DNA of 64,000 nucleotides from NCBI RefSeq assembly GCF_000429025.1, contig NZ_KE386837.1, positions 110,959 to 174,958 on the forward strand, written 5' to 3'. The stretch comes from Actinospineispora spinosispora DSM 44797 (GTDB lineage: Bacteria > Actinomycetota > Actinomycetes > Mycobacteriales > Pseudonocardiaceae). Positions 1-7,461 of this stretch are shown piece by piece (the stretch's first letter is position 1; every line of letters starts with the position of its first letter). The position numbers and the translations under genes are program-made. Under the pieces are notes generated by a model. That model worked only from the letters and a program-made list of their open reading frames with translations, had not been told where the DNA came from and ran no database searches.

Positions 1-90
1 GTCTACGCCTTCGGCGCCGCTTCGCGGTAGACGCCCTTGCCACTCACGATGGCGCCTACGCTTCGCGGTAGACGACCTTGCCACTCACGT
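1..90. repeat. Two tandem right-arm copies of the CGTGAGTG palindrome family
   Basis: Two related segments (about 1-50 and 51-89) each carry CTTCGCGGTAGACG followed by CCTTGCCACTCACG. The first segment recurs almost exactly at 57911-57962. Positions 1-32 form an internal dyad, with GTCTAC at one end, GTAGAC at the other and CGGCGCCG in the middle. The second segment runs into the 3' end of the ribokinase gene, whose TGA stop is part of the repeat arm. It probably acts as a transcription terminator; the left partner arm is absent or outside the window. Confidence 0.6.
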
Positions 91-990
91 GGGGTGGACG
101 GTGCTGGTCAGGGTTTCGTAGGTGGCGTAGGACTCCTGGGCTCCGGGGGAGCGGACCGCCAAGGAACCCGCGGCGGCGCCCCAGCGGGCTGCGTCGGTCA
201 GGGAGTCGCCCACCGCCAGGCGTGCGGCCAGGACACCGGCGAACGCATCGCCGGCGCCGGTCGTGTCCACCACCGTCCGTGCCGGGATCGCGGGGATCGT
301 CGTGGTCTCCCCCGAAGAGTCGGTGATCACCGCGCCCGCCTTGCCCAGCGTCGTCACGACCGCGCGCGCACCCCGCCGCCGCAGCTCGGCGTGCGCCTCT
401 TCGACCGGGGTGTCCGCCGGTAGACCGGCCACGACCGCCTGCTCGTGCTCGTTGACGATCAGCACGTCGCAGCGCGCGATCAGGCTGTCCGCCAGCTGCG
501 CCGCCGGTGCCGCGTTCAGCACGAACAGCCCGTCGAACGTCGAGGCCGCCCGCTCGACCACGTCGAACGGGATCTCGAGCTGGCACAGCAGCACCGTCGC
601 GCGGGCGTCACCGAGCGGGTCGGCGCCGGACGGCCAGGAGTGGTTCGCGGCGGACACGACGATGATCGTGTTGTCCTGTTCGGCCACCGTGATCCACGCG
701 GTCCCGGTGGCCTCGCCCTCGACCACCGTCACCCGCGACACGTCCACACCACGCCCGGTCAGTACCTCGCGGGCCCGGACCCCCTCCGGGTCGGACCCGA
801 CACGCGCGATGATCGTGGTCGGCGTCCCGGCCAGCGCGGACGCGACGGCCTGGTTGGAGCCCTTGCCGCCGAGCCCGACGTGCGTCGAGTTGCCCAGGAT
901 CGTCTCGCCCGGCGACGGGAACTTGTCCGCCACCACCACATGATCGATGTTCAGCGAGCCGACGACCAGTACCGAACCGGCCTCAGGCAT
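85..990 (-). CDS. rbsK: Ribokinase-like PfkB-family sugar kinase
   Basis: A 301-residue cytosolic carbohydrate kinase, the usual length for ribokinase. It would phosphorylate the sugar brought in by the adjacent ABC importer, using ATP. The N-terminal PfkB signature GGKGSNQ is at residues 41-47. The C-terminal signature DTTGAGD is at 242-248, with D248 as the expected catalytic base and GAGD as the anion hole. The ATG overlaps the stop of the upstream ATPase gene by 8 bp, which suggests translational coupling. It is the last gene of the five-gene operon. Its stop codon lies in a CGTGAGTG-type repeat arm. Ribose is the best guess for the substrate; another pentose or deoxysugar cannot be excluded. 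Confidence 0.9.
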   Translation of the reverse strand: MPEAGSVLVVGSLNIDHVVVADKFPSPGETILGNSTHVGLGGKGSNQAVASALAGTPTTIIARVGSDPEGVRAREVLTGRGVDVSRVTVVEGEATGTAWITVAEQDNTIIVVSAANHSWPSGADPLGDARATVLLCQLEIPFDVVERAASTFDGLFVLNAAPAAQLADSLIARCDVLIVNEHEQAVVAGLPADTPVEEAHAELRRRGARAVVTTLGKAGAVITDSSGETTTIPAIPARTVVDTTGAGDAFAGVLAARLAVGDSLTDAARWGAAAGSLAVRSPGAQESYATYETLTSTVHPT

Positions 991-1750
991 GCACGTCCCC
1001 TTCGATGGCTCCGGTGATCAGCCCGACGAGCTCGTCGCCGGTCGTGTCCGCGACGGTCCGCCGCGCGGCGGTACGGCCCCGGCGCAGCACGTACGCGGTG
1101 TCCGCGACCCGGGTCACCTGACCCATGTCGTGGCTGATCAGCAGCACCGTGACACCGCTGTCGCGCAGCCGTCGGATCAGCTCCTCGACCGCCGCGGTCT
1201 CCCGTACGCCGAGCGCGGCGGTCGGTTCGTCCATGATCACCAAGGTCTTGCCCCAGTTCGCGGCGCGCGCGATCGAGATGCTCTGCCGCTGCCCGCCGGA
1301 CATGCGACGCACGGTGGCGCGCACGTTCGGCACGTTGACGTCGAGCTTCGACAGGATCTCCTTGCTGGAGGAGATCATCGACTTCTTGTCCAGCACCCGG
1401 AACGGGCCGAAGCCGGTGGTCAGCTCGCGGTTGAGGTACAGGTTCTGCCAGACCTGAAGGTCCTCGATCAGGCCGAGGGTCTGGTAGACGGTCTCGATGC
1501 CGAGCCGTCGCGCGTCGTCCGGCGAACTCAACCGGATCGGCTCGCCCCGGAACCGGATCTCACCAGCGTCCGGCGGATGTACCCCGGTCAGGCAGCGCAC
1601 GAGCGTGGACTTCCCGGCGCCGTTGTCGCCGAGCAGCGCGGTGACCTCGGAACCGACGATGTCCAGGTCGACGCCCTGCAGCGCGTGCACCGCGTCGAAC
1701 GACTTGCGCACGCCGCTGATCTGCACCAAAGGCGGATCGGTGTCAGCCAT
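983..1750 (-). CDS. Sugar ABC transporter ATP-binding protein, single NBD
   Basis: This cytosolic ATPase of a CUT2-type sugar importer has 255 residues. Walker A GDNGAGKST is at 41-49, the signature MSGGQRQS at 150-157 and Walker B LVIMDEP at 170-176, followed by a switch histidine in LLISHD. RbsA-type proteins carry two fused NBDs (about 500 residues), so this is the half-size FrcA-like form that would homodimerise. It lies 9 bp after the permease gene and overlaps the kinase start. The family is certain; the sugar is not. Confidence 0.92.
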   Translation of the reverse strand: MADTDPPLVQISGVRKSFDAVHALQGVDLDIVGSEVTALLGDNGAGKSTLVRCLTGVHPPDAGEIRFRGEPIRLSSPDDARRLGIETVYQTLGLIEDLQVWQNLYLNRELTTGFGPFRVLDKKSMISSSKEILSKLDVNVPNVRATVRRMSGGQRQSISIARAANWGKTLVIMDEPTAALGVRETAAVEELIRRLRDSGVTVLLISHDMGQVTRVADTAYVLRRGRTAARRTVADTTGDELVGLITGAIEGDVHA

Positions 1751-1759
1751 GATCGCCCC

Positions 1760-2719
1760 CTACTTCTGGAACCGAGAGATGAATGCCGCGCCCAGCACGA
1801 CCGCGCCGACCGCGATCGGCTGGTAGTACTGCGAGATGCCGACCAGCGTGAAGCCGTTGATCAGGCTCTGCAGCAGTACCGCGCCCGCGACCGAGCCGAG
1901 CACCGAGGCACGGCCGCCGAACAGGCTGGACCCACCGAGCACGACCGCGGCGATCGAGCTGAGCAGCAGGTCGGTCTGCAGGCTCGGGTCGGCACCGCCG
2001 GTCCGGGCCACGAACAGCACGCTCGCCACCCCGCAGGCCAGACCCGAGCAGGCGTAGGCGAGCAGCCGGATGCGGGAGACGTTGATGCCCGACTCGCGCG
2101 CCGCGTCCATGTTGCCGCCGGTGGCCAGCAGGTACGTGCCGGTGCGGGTGCGGAACAGCAGGAAGCCCACGACCAGCGCGGCCACGAGTGCCACGACCCA
2201 GAACCAGCGGATCGGGCCGATGCCGTCCAGCGCGAGCCCCTGCAGGAACTTCGACGTCACCGGAACGGTGTTACCGCTGGTCAGCAGCAGGGTCATGCCG
2301 CTGACCACGGACAGCGAGCCCAGCGTGACGATGAAGTCGGTCATGTTGAGCTTCGAGACCAGCACACCGTTGACCACACCGACCACCAGACCGGCGAGGA
2401 CGGCGGCGAGCATGGACAGCGGCAGGCCCCAGCCGTGCGAGTAGCTGAAACCGAGCACCGCGGCGGCCCACGGCAGATTCGAGCCGACCGACAGGTCGAT
2501 GCCCGCGACCGTGACCACCAGCTGCTGACCCATCGCCAGCACCAGCAGGATCGCCGCGGAGACCAGTAGGTCGCTGATGTTGTCGACGGTCAGGAAGTTC
2601 GGCGTGGCGATGAAGAACGCGATGAACACCACGACCAGGCCGATCGGGGCGGCGTACTGCGCCGCCGCCCCGGCCGAGAAGCGCTGCTCACGCGGTGGTG
2701 CCGCGAGCTCAACGGTCAT
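1760..2719 (-). CDS. Sugar ABC transporter permease (RbsC-like)
   Basis: A hydrophobic 319-residue integral membrane protein with about 8-10 predicted segments. It carries the RbsC-family core GIDLSVGSNLPWAAAVLG after the first third, and the ALLLQSLINGF-like C-terminal region is also typical of BPD_transp_2 permeases. It forms the membrane channel for the adjacent binding protein and ATPase. Its ATG overlaps the binding-protein stop (ATGA, 2716-2719), so the two are translationally coupled. Confidence 0.92.
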   Translation of the reverse strand: MTVELAAPPREQRFSAGAAAQYAAPIGLVVVFIAFFIATPNFLTVDNISDLLVSAAILLVLAMGQQLVVTVAGIDLSVGSNLPWAAAVLGFSYSHGWGLPLSMLAAVLAGLVVGVVNGVLVSKLNMTDFIVTLGSLSVVSGMTLLLTSGNTVPVTSKFLQGLALDGIGPIRWFWVVALVAALVVGFLLFRTRTGTYLLATGGNMDAARESGINVSRIRLLAYACSGLACGVASVLFVARTGGADPSLQTDLLLSSIAAVVLGGSSLFGGRASVLGSVAGAVLLQSLINGFTLVGISQYYQPIAVGAVVLGAAFISRFQK

Positions 2720-3744
2720 TTAGCTGCCACCGGGTTGTCGAACGGGGTGAACGGCTGCGGGAAGGACGCGATCGCCTTGTCGACGTTCGTGGAGTCGATC
2801 AGCTGGGTCGGCGCGACGACGCGGTTCGGCACCTGCTCACCCTTGATCAGCTTCAGGCAGGCCTGCACGGCCATCTGACCCTCGGCGTACGGGTACTGCG
2901 AGATCGTGCCGGTCAGCGTGCCCGCCTTGACCGCGTCCAGCGCGGCGGTGATGCCGTCGACCGAGATGATCGACACCTTGCCGGCCAGCCCGGCGTTGCG
3001 CACCGACTGCGCGGCACCCAGGCCCATCGTGTCGTTCGCGGCGAAGATGCCGGTGATGTCCGGGTGCGCCTTGAGGATCGCGTCGGTCACCGTCTGGGCC
3101 TTGGCCTGGTCGTAGTCGGCCGGCTGGGTGGCGACGATGTCGAGCTTGCCGGCGCTGGCCTCGGTGAAGCCCTGCTGACGGTTGATGCCGTTCTGCTCAC
3201 CGGCGATGCCCTGCAGCAGTGCGACCTTCCCGGTCCCGCCCATCTTGGCCATGAGCGCCTCGGCGGCCTGTTTGCCGGCGGCCAGGTTGTCCGACCCGAT
3301 GAACGACGCGTACGAGACACCGGCCTGCGCGGAGGCACCCGGGTCGATCTGGGTGTCCAGGTTCAGGATCGGGATGCCCTTCTGCGCGACCGGGACCAGC
3401 GGGGTGATCACGTTGGTCGAGTTGACCGGGACCACGCCGAAGCACTTGTACTGCTGCCCGGCCAGCGTGGAGATCTTGGCGTTCTCCCCGGTGGAGTCGG
3501 TCTCGCTGCTCCCGGCCTGCACCTCGACGATGACGCCCTGGGTCTTGCCCTCGGCGACCGCGCCGTCGCGCAGCGCGGCCCAGTACGGGTTGGTGAAGTC
3601 CCTGGTCACGATCGCGATGCGGGCGGCGCCGGTGCCGCCGGCCGGGCCGCCGCCCTCCGCGCCTCTGCCGCACGCGGCGAGCCCGGCACAGAGGCCCGCG
3701 GCGGTGAGCACCACGAGGGTGGCGCGCAGTCGACTCCTGGTCAT
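2716..3744 (-). CDS. Sugar ABC transporter substrate-binding lipoprotein
   Basis: A periplasmic-binding-protein-like lipoprotein of the RbsB family (Peripla_BP_4), 342 residues. The signal peptide ends in lipobox LAAC, with lipidated Cys25. A longer reading from 3759 exists, but its first codons contain AAAGGA, a good ribosome site six bases before the ATG at 3744, so I place the start there. The body includes VSIISVDG and GIFAANDTMGLGAAQ, typical ribose/galactose-binder segments. The gene starts 37 bp after the LacI gene and overlaps the permease gene by 4 bp. The ligand is presumably the sugar sensed by the LacI protein. Confidence 0.9.
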   Translation of the reverse strand: MTRSRLRATLVVLTAAGLCAGLAACGRGAEGGGPAGGTGAARIAIVTRDFTNPYWAALRDGAVAEGKTQGVIVEVQAGSSETDSTGENAKISTLAGQQYKCFGVVPVNSTNVITPLVPVAQKGIPILNLDTQIDPGASAQAGVSYASFIGSDNLAAGKQAAEALMAKMGGTGKVALLQGIAGEQNGINRQQGFTEASAGKLDIVATQPADYDQAKAQTVTDAILKAHPDITGIFAANDTMGLGAAQSVRNAGLAGKVSIISVDGITAALDAVKAGTLTGTISQYPYAEGQMAVQACLKLIKGEQVPNRVVAPTQLIDSTNVDKAIASFPQPFTPFDNPVAAK

Positions 3745-3781
3745 GCTGGTTCCTTTCATCGCGACAATGCGGGGGACTTCG

Positions 3782-4825
3782 TCAGGGACGGACGTTCGGG
3801 GGCGGGGCGCAGGACGCGCGGTGGATCAGCCGGCAGGGCGGGCTCGCGCTGGGTGCGGGCTCGCCGGCGAGCAACGCGAGGATCGCCCCGACCGCGGCCG
3901 TGGCGAGGTCCCCGATCGGCTGGGCCACCGTGGTCAGCGGCGGGTCGAGCAGGTCGAACCAGGGAGCGTCGTCGTAGCCGACGAGCGAGACATCCCTCGG
4001 GATGCGCAGGCCGGCCCGGCGTAACGCCTTCATCGCGCCGACCGCCATGAGCCCGTCGGCGGCGAAGAACGCGGTCGGTGGGCGCGGGGAGGCCAGCAGA
4101 CGCTGCACCGCGACCTCCGCGCTGTGCTGGCGGAAGTCGCCGGCCACGACGCTGATGTCCTGCAGGGCGACGCCGCGTTTGGTCAGTGAGCGGATCAGCA
4201 GGTCGCGGCGCTCCCGGCCGACCTGGGTGCTCAGCGGCAACGCGATGATGCCGATCCGGCGGTGCCGCAGGCGGACGAACAGGTCGGCGACCTCGTCGAG
4301 GGCCTGTACCGCTGAGCCACGCACGACCGGCAGCGCGCGCAGTCGTCTCGCGGTGTCGTCGTTGCCCCGCACCGCGATCGGGCGGTCCAGCAGGACGAGG
4401 TTCGCGCCGGAGCTGCCGGCGTTCTGGATGCCGGGGGTCGTCTCGTCGGCGGGAACCAGGATCACCCCGTCGACCTGGCTGCCGCCGAGCATGCCGGCCA
4501 GGTAGCCGTCCTGGCGACGGCCGTCCTCGTCGGAGTTGCACAGCACCATCGAGTAGCCCTGCGCGGCGGCGATGCGCTCGATCCGGCCGGCGAGCTCGGC
4601 GAAGAACGGGTTGGCCACGTCGCTCACCACGAGCCCGATCGCCTTCGTGGAATCGGTGCGCAGCGAGCGCGCGGCGGCGTGCGGCCGGTAGCCGAGCTGG
4701 TCGGCGATCTTGACGACCTTCAGCCTGGTCGTCGCGGAGATGCGCGGGTTCCCGGACAGCGCCAAAGACACCGTGGCCTCGGAAACACCGGCCAGTTGGG
4801 CTACGTCCCGCATACGAACGGCCAC
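3782..4825 (-). CDS. LacI-family repressor of the sugar-uptake operon
   Basis: A DNA-binding repressor with an N-terminal LacI helix-turn-helix (MRDVAQLAGVSEATVSLALS, about residues 5-24), a hinge ending at LGYRPHAAARSL and a C-terminal sugar-binding domain. The GTG at 4825 is chosen because GGAGG lies 8 bases upstream and the domain begins immediately after it; a 367-residue reading from 4885 would add a non-conserved leader. It is the first gene of the operon that ends with the ribokinase, so it likely autoregulates through the operator at 4882-4894 and is released by the imported sugar. Confidence 0.9.
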   Translation of the reverse strand: MAVRMRDVAQLAGVSEATVSLALSGNPRISATTRLKVVKIADQLGYRPHAAARSLRTDSTKAIGLVVSDVANPFFAELAGRIERIAAAQGYSMVLCNSDEDGRRQDGYLAGMLGGSQVDGVILVPADETTPGIQNAGSSGANLVLLDRPIAVRGNDDTARRLRALPVVRGSAVQALDEVADLFVRLRHRRIGIIALPLSTQVGRERRDLLIRSLTKRGVALQDISVVAGDFRQHSAEVAVQRLLASPRPPTAFFAADGLMAVGAMKALRRAGLRIPRDVSLVGYDDAPWFDLLDPPLTTVAQPIGDLATAAVGAILALLAGEPAPSASPPCRLIHRASCAPPPNVRP

Positions 4826-4881
4826 CCGAGCAACCTCCGGACATCGATGTCGTGTCATCAACCTAGGGTGTGATAACGAAT

Positions 4882-4905
4882 TCAAACGATTAACTCGTTG
4901 TCAAA
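4882..4905 (-). promoter_or_regulatory. Promoter -35 with LacI-type operator
   Basis: On the minus strand a consensus TTGACA (-35, 4905 to 4900) is followed by TTAATCGTTTGAA (4894-4882), a partly symmetric A/T-rich site with a central CG as in many LacI-family operators. A site placed between -35 and -10 is a classic repression arrangement. The -10 hexamer is not clear. Confidence 0.5.
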
Positions 4906-4944
4906 TGTTGGCATAGATTCGTCCGAACTGCCACTTGTGCTTGT

Positions 4945-6006
4945 TCACACACCTGTGGTCGAGGTCCGGGCGATCAGCTGGGGCGGCAGGAGCCGGGATT
5001 CGACCGGCTCGCCGCGCATGAGCTGGACCAACAGTGTCAGCCCGCCCCGGCCCATGTCGTGCATGGGGGAGCGGATCGTGGTCAGCGGAACCGGCAGCTC
5101 AGCGGCCAGCGGGGTGTCGTTGTAGCCGATGACCGCGACGTCGTTGCCCGCGCGCAGGCCGTGGTCGCGCAGCGCGCCGAGCGTGCCGATCGCGGCGAAG
5201 TCGTTCACCGCGAAGATCGCCGACGGCGGTGGCCCCTGGGTGAGCAGTTGCTCGGTCGCCGCGCGACCGCCGTGTGCGTCGAAGTGGGACTGCAGAACGC
5301 GGTTCGAGCGGACGGTGATCCCGGCCTGGGCGTAGCGGTCGATGAAGCCGCCGGTGCGGTCGATTCCGGTACTCGCGTACGGCTCGCCGGCGATCACCGC
5401 GACGTCGGTGTGGCCCAGCTCGAGCAGGTGCTCGGCCGCGAGCCTGCCACCGAGCCGGTCGTCGCAGGTGACCGACGGATGGCCGGGCACGCGCCGGTTG
5501 ACCAGCACGAACGGCACGCCCTTCCCGGTCACCCAGTCCAGGAACGTGCCGTCGATGTAGGAGTCGCCGAACACGATCCCGTCGACCCTGCGGCCGAGCA
5601 TCATCTCGGTGCGCGAGCGCTGTGACTCGGGCACGTCGAGGGTGTTGGTGACGAACGTGGACAGCCCGTGCTCGGCGGCCGCTTCGTCGATGCCCTCGTA
5701 GATCGTGGCGAGCACGAGGTCGGACAGGCGCGGCACGAGCACGCCGACGAGGTTGCTGCGGCGGGTGCGCAGGCTCGTGGCGTGCGGGTTCGGCCGATAG
5801 CCCAGCTCGTCGGCGAGCTCCTTGATGCGCTTGACGGTGGCCTCGGACGCGGCCCGCAGCTGCTCGTCCGGCGCCGCGTGCAGCACCCGGGACACCGTCG
5901 ACACGTGCACGTTCAGCTGCTCGGCGAGCATGCGCAGGGTGACGGGGGATCGCTTCTCGGTGTCCACCTCGGTGATGATCCTCCCTGACATGTGGGTGAT
6001 TGACAT
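4945..6006 (-). CDS. LacI-family transcriptional regulator
   Basis: A 353-residue repressor with the HTH at about 26-45 (LRMLAEQLNVHVSTVSRVLH), hinge ELGYRPNPHATSLRT and a type-1 periplasmic-binding-like effector domain ending in PLTTIRSPMHDMGR. The ATG at 6006 is preceded by GGAGG eight bases upstream; a GTG immediately before it is less well spaced. It is divergent from the deacetylase/MFS/SDR operon at 6572-10913 and is the natural candidate to control it through the CAAACGTT sites at 6033-6055. The effector is unknown, probably a sugar or amino-sugar derivative. Confidence 0.88.
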   Translation of the reverse strand: MSITHMSGRIITEVDTEKRSPVTLRMLAEQLNVHVSTVSRVLHAAPDEQLRAASEATVKRIKELADELGYRPNPHATSLRTRRSNLVGVLVPRLSDLVLATIYEGIDEAAAEHGLSTFVTNTLDVPESQRSRTEMMLGRRVDGIVFGDSYIDGTFLDWVTGKGVPFVLVNRRVPGHPSVTCDDRLGGRLAAEHLLELGHTDVAVIAGEPYASTGIDRTGGFIDRYAQAGITVRSNRVLQSHFDAHGGRAATEQLLTQGPPPSAIFAVNDFAAIGTLGALRDHGLRAGNDVAVIGYNDTPLAAELPVPLTTIRSPMHDMGRGGLTLLVQLMRGEPVESRLLPPQLIARTSTTGV

Positions 6007-6032
6007 CACCCAGCCCTCCAGCGCATGCTACC

Positions 6033-6055
6033 CAAACGTTCGGCCCAAACGTTTG
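6033..6055. promoter_or_regulatory. Paired LacI-type operators
   Basis: CAAACGTTTG (6046-6055) is a perfect 10-bp palindrome with a central CG. A second, near-palindromic CAAACGTTCG lies at 6033-6042, with centres 13 bp apart. Both are just upstream of the LacI start at 6006 and between the divergent transcription units. These are good operators for that LacI protein. Confidence 0.65.
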
Positions 6056-6135
6056 TGTGCACAAGCAACACCAGTACCCACCAACCACAGCCCCAACCCC
6101 AACAACCCACCAACAACAAACCCAGCAAGAGCCAG

Positions 6136-6315
6136 GCGAGCAACAGCAAAACCAGCGACAGCAAAGCGAGCAACAGCAAGACCAGCAACAGCCGGGCGAG
6201 CAACAGCAAAACCAGCGACAGCAAAGCGAGCAACAGCAAGACCAGCAACAGCCGGGCGAGCAACAGCAAACCCAGCAACAGCCGGGCGAGCAGCAGCAAA
6301 CCCAGCAACAGCAAA
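6136..6315 (+). repeat. Six imperfect 30-bp tandem repeats, CA-rich
   Basis: The unit begins GCGAGCAACAGCAA and repeats every 30 bp at 6136, 6166, 6196, 6226, 6256 and 6286. Alternate units match better, giving a higher-order 60-bp period that is exact from 6136 to about 6269. The wider 6061-6363 stretch is almost free of T on this strand and is low-complexity in all three forward frames (Gln-rich, Ser/Lys-rich, Ala/Thr/Lys-rich), so it does not look like a normal gene. It leads into structured element copy 1. Confidence 0.85.
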
Positions 6316-6363
6316 CCCAGCAACAACTAAGCGAGCGACAGCGAGGCGAGCGACAGCTAAGCC

Positions 6364-6562
6364 GGCTCCGCGAGTCTCCGAAGGAGTTCCGGCGAAGGCC
6401 GGGTAGTGAATGTCCGCAAGAACGTCGCCACCGCAAGGAGGCGGCTCCCAGGGTGACGACAAGCGCGCGCTCGGCGACGAAGGAGCTTGTTTTTCTGGGA
6501 GTACCCCAGCGAGCGCTTGCGCGAGCCGGGGTGGTCACAGAAAAACTCCGCGCGGAAGAGGC
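6364..6562 (+). repeat. Structured leader element, copy 1 of 4
   Basis: This is a ~200-bp interspersed element in sense orientation to the deacetylase gene, ending 9 bp before its ATG. In order it carries hairpin CTCCGAAGGAG (6374-6385 region), hairpin CCGGCGAAGGCCGG, the conserved word GTGAATGTCCGCAA, a GCGCGCGCTCGGC block, a long hairpin opening with TTTTTCTGGGAGTACCCC and closing with GGGGTGGTCACAGAAAAA, and the tail palindrome TCCGCGCGGA. Sister copies lie at 23131-23332, 41521-41714 and 62750-62935. Confidence 0.85.
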
Positions 6563-6571
6563 AGGAAAGAT

Positions 6572-7450
6572 ATGACCAAAGAGATTCGCGTTGCGTTCGG
6601 CGTTGATGTGGACGCCGTCGCCGGGTGGCTGGGTTCGTACGGCGGTGAGGATTCGCCGTGCGACATCTCGCGGGGGATGTTCGCCGGTGAGGTCGGGGTG
6701 CCCAGGCTGCTGACCCTGTTCGAGCGCAATGACCTGCGTACGACCTGGTTCATCCCGGGCCACTCGGTCGAGACCTTCCCCGATCAGACGAAGCAGGTCG
6801 TCGACGCCGGCCACGAGATCGGTGTGCACGGCTACTCGCACGAGAACCCGATCGCGATGTCGCGCGAGCAGGAGAGCGCGGTGCTGGATCGGTCGATCGA
6901 GCTGCTGGAGAAGGTCAGTGGCCGTCGCCCGACCGGCTATGTGGCGCCGTGGTGGGAGTTCTCGACGGTCACGAACGAGTTGCTGCTGGAGCGCGGCATC
7001 AAGTACGACCATTCGCTCATGCACCGCGACTTCACGCCGTACTACGTGCGGGTCGGCGACAGCTGGACGAAGATCGACTACGCCAAGCGGGCAGAGGACT
7101 GGATGAAGCCGCTGGTCCGGGGCGAGGAAACGGATCTGGTGGAGATCCCGGCGAACTGGTACCTCGACGACCTGCCGCCGATGATGTTCATCAAGGCCAG
7201 CGCGAACAGCCACGGTTTCGTCAGCCCGCGCGCGCTGGAGGAGAGCTGGCGTGACCAGTTCGACTGGGTGTACCGCGAGCAGGACTACGCGGCGTTCACC
7301 TTCACCATCCACCCGGACGTCTCGGGCCGCCCGCAGAACCTGCTGATGCTGGAACGCCTGATCGAGCACATCAACTCGCACGAGGGTGTGCGCTGGTCGA
7401 CGTTCGACGAGATCGCCGACGACTTCATCGCCCGTAACCCCCGGTCCTGA
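6572..7450 (+). CDS. Polysaccharide deacetylase-family (CE4) hydrolase
   Basis: A cytosolic CE4/NodB-type metal-dependent deacylase of 292 residues without a signal peptide. FGVDVDA at 9-15 supplies the metal/catalytic aspartates (in place of TFDDG), and HGYSHEN at 86-92 gives the HxxxH metal pair. PGDA/allantoinase-like proteins acting on small N-acyl or cyclic amide substrates share this layout, so a small-molecule substrate fits better than a wall polymer. The ATG at 6572 is preceded by AGGAAAG; an in-frame reading back to 6410 only translates the repeat element. It is the first gene of an operon with an MFS importer and two dehydrogenases. Confidence 0.85.
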   Translation: MTKEIRVAFGVDVDAVAGWLGSYGGEDSPCDISRGMFAGEVGVPRLLTLFERNDLRTTWFIPGHSVETFPDQTKQVVDAGHEIGVHGYSHENPIAMSREQESAVLDRSIELLEKVSGRRPTGYVAPWWEFSTVTNELLLERGIKYDHSLMHRDFTPYYVRVGDSWTKIDYAKRAEDWMKPLVRGEETDLVEIPANWYLDDLPPMMFIKASANSHGFVSPRALEESWRDQFDWVYREQDYAAFTFTIHPDVSGRPQNLLMLERLIEHINSHEGVRWSTFDEIADDFIARNPRS

Positions 7451-7461
7451 GAGGTTCCATC

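Noticed and set aside
1760..2719. Prophage or integrative element boundaries near operons
   Set aside because: No integrase, tRNA attachment site or phage structural gene anywhere in the window.
6136..6315. CRISPR-like 30-bp repeats
   Set aside because: Units are directly adjacent with no unique spacers, imperfect, and no cas genes are nearby.
6364..6562. Known riboswitch class for the leader element
   Set aside because: I could not match it to cobalamin, TPP, glycine, SAM, ydaO or ykkC-type conserved cores; the tandem G.A pairs alone are not diagnostic.
6000..6575. Gln-rich forward open frame through the tandem repeat
   Set aside because: All three forward frames are open and low-complexity because the DNA strand is T-poor; no ribosome site, and it overlaps the LacI start and the leader element.
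5099..7381. A 760-codon reverse open frame with Leu/Cys-rich repeats
   Set aside because: It is antisense to the deacetylase gene and shifted against the LacI gene; its composition follows the repeat array.
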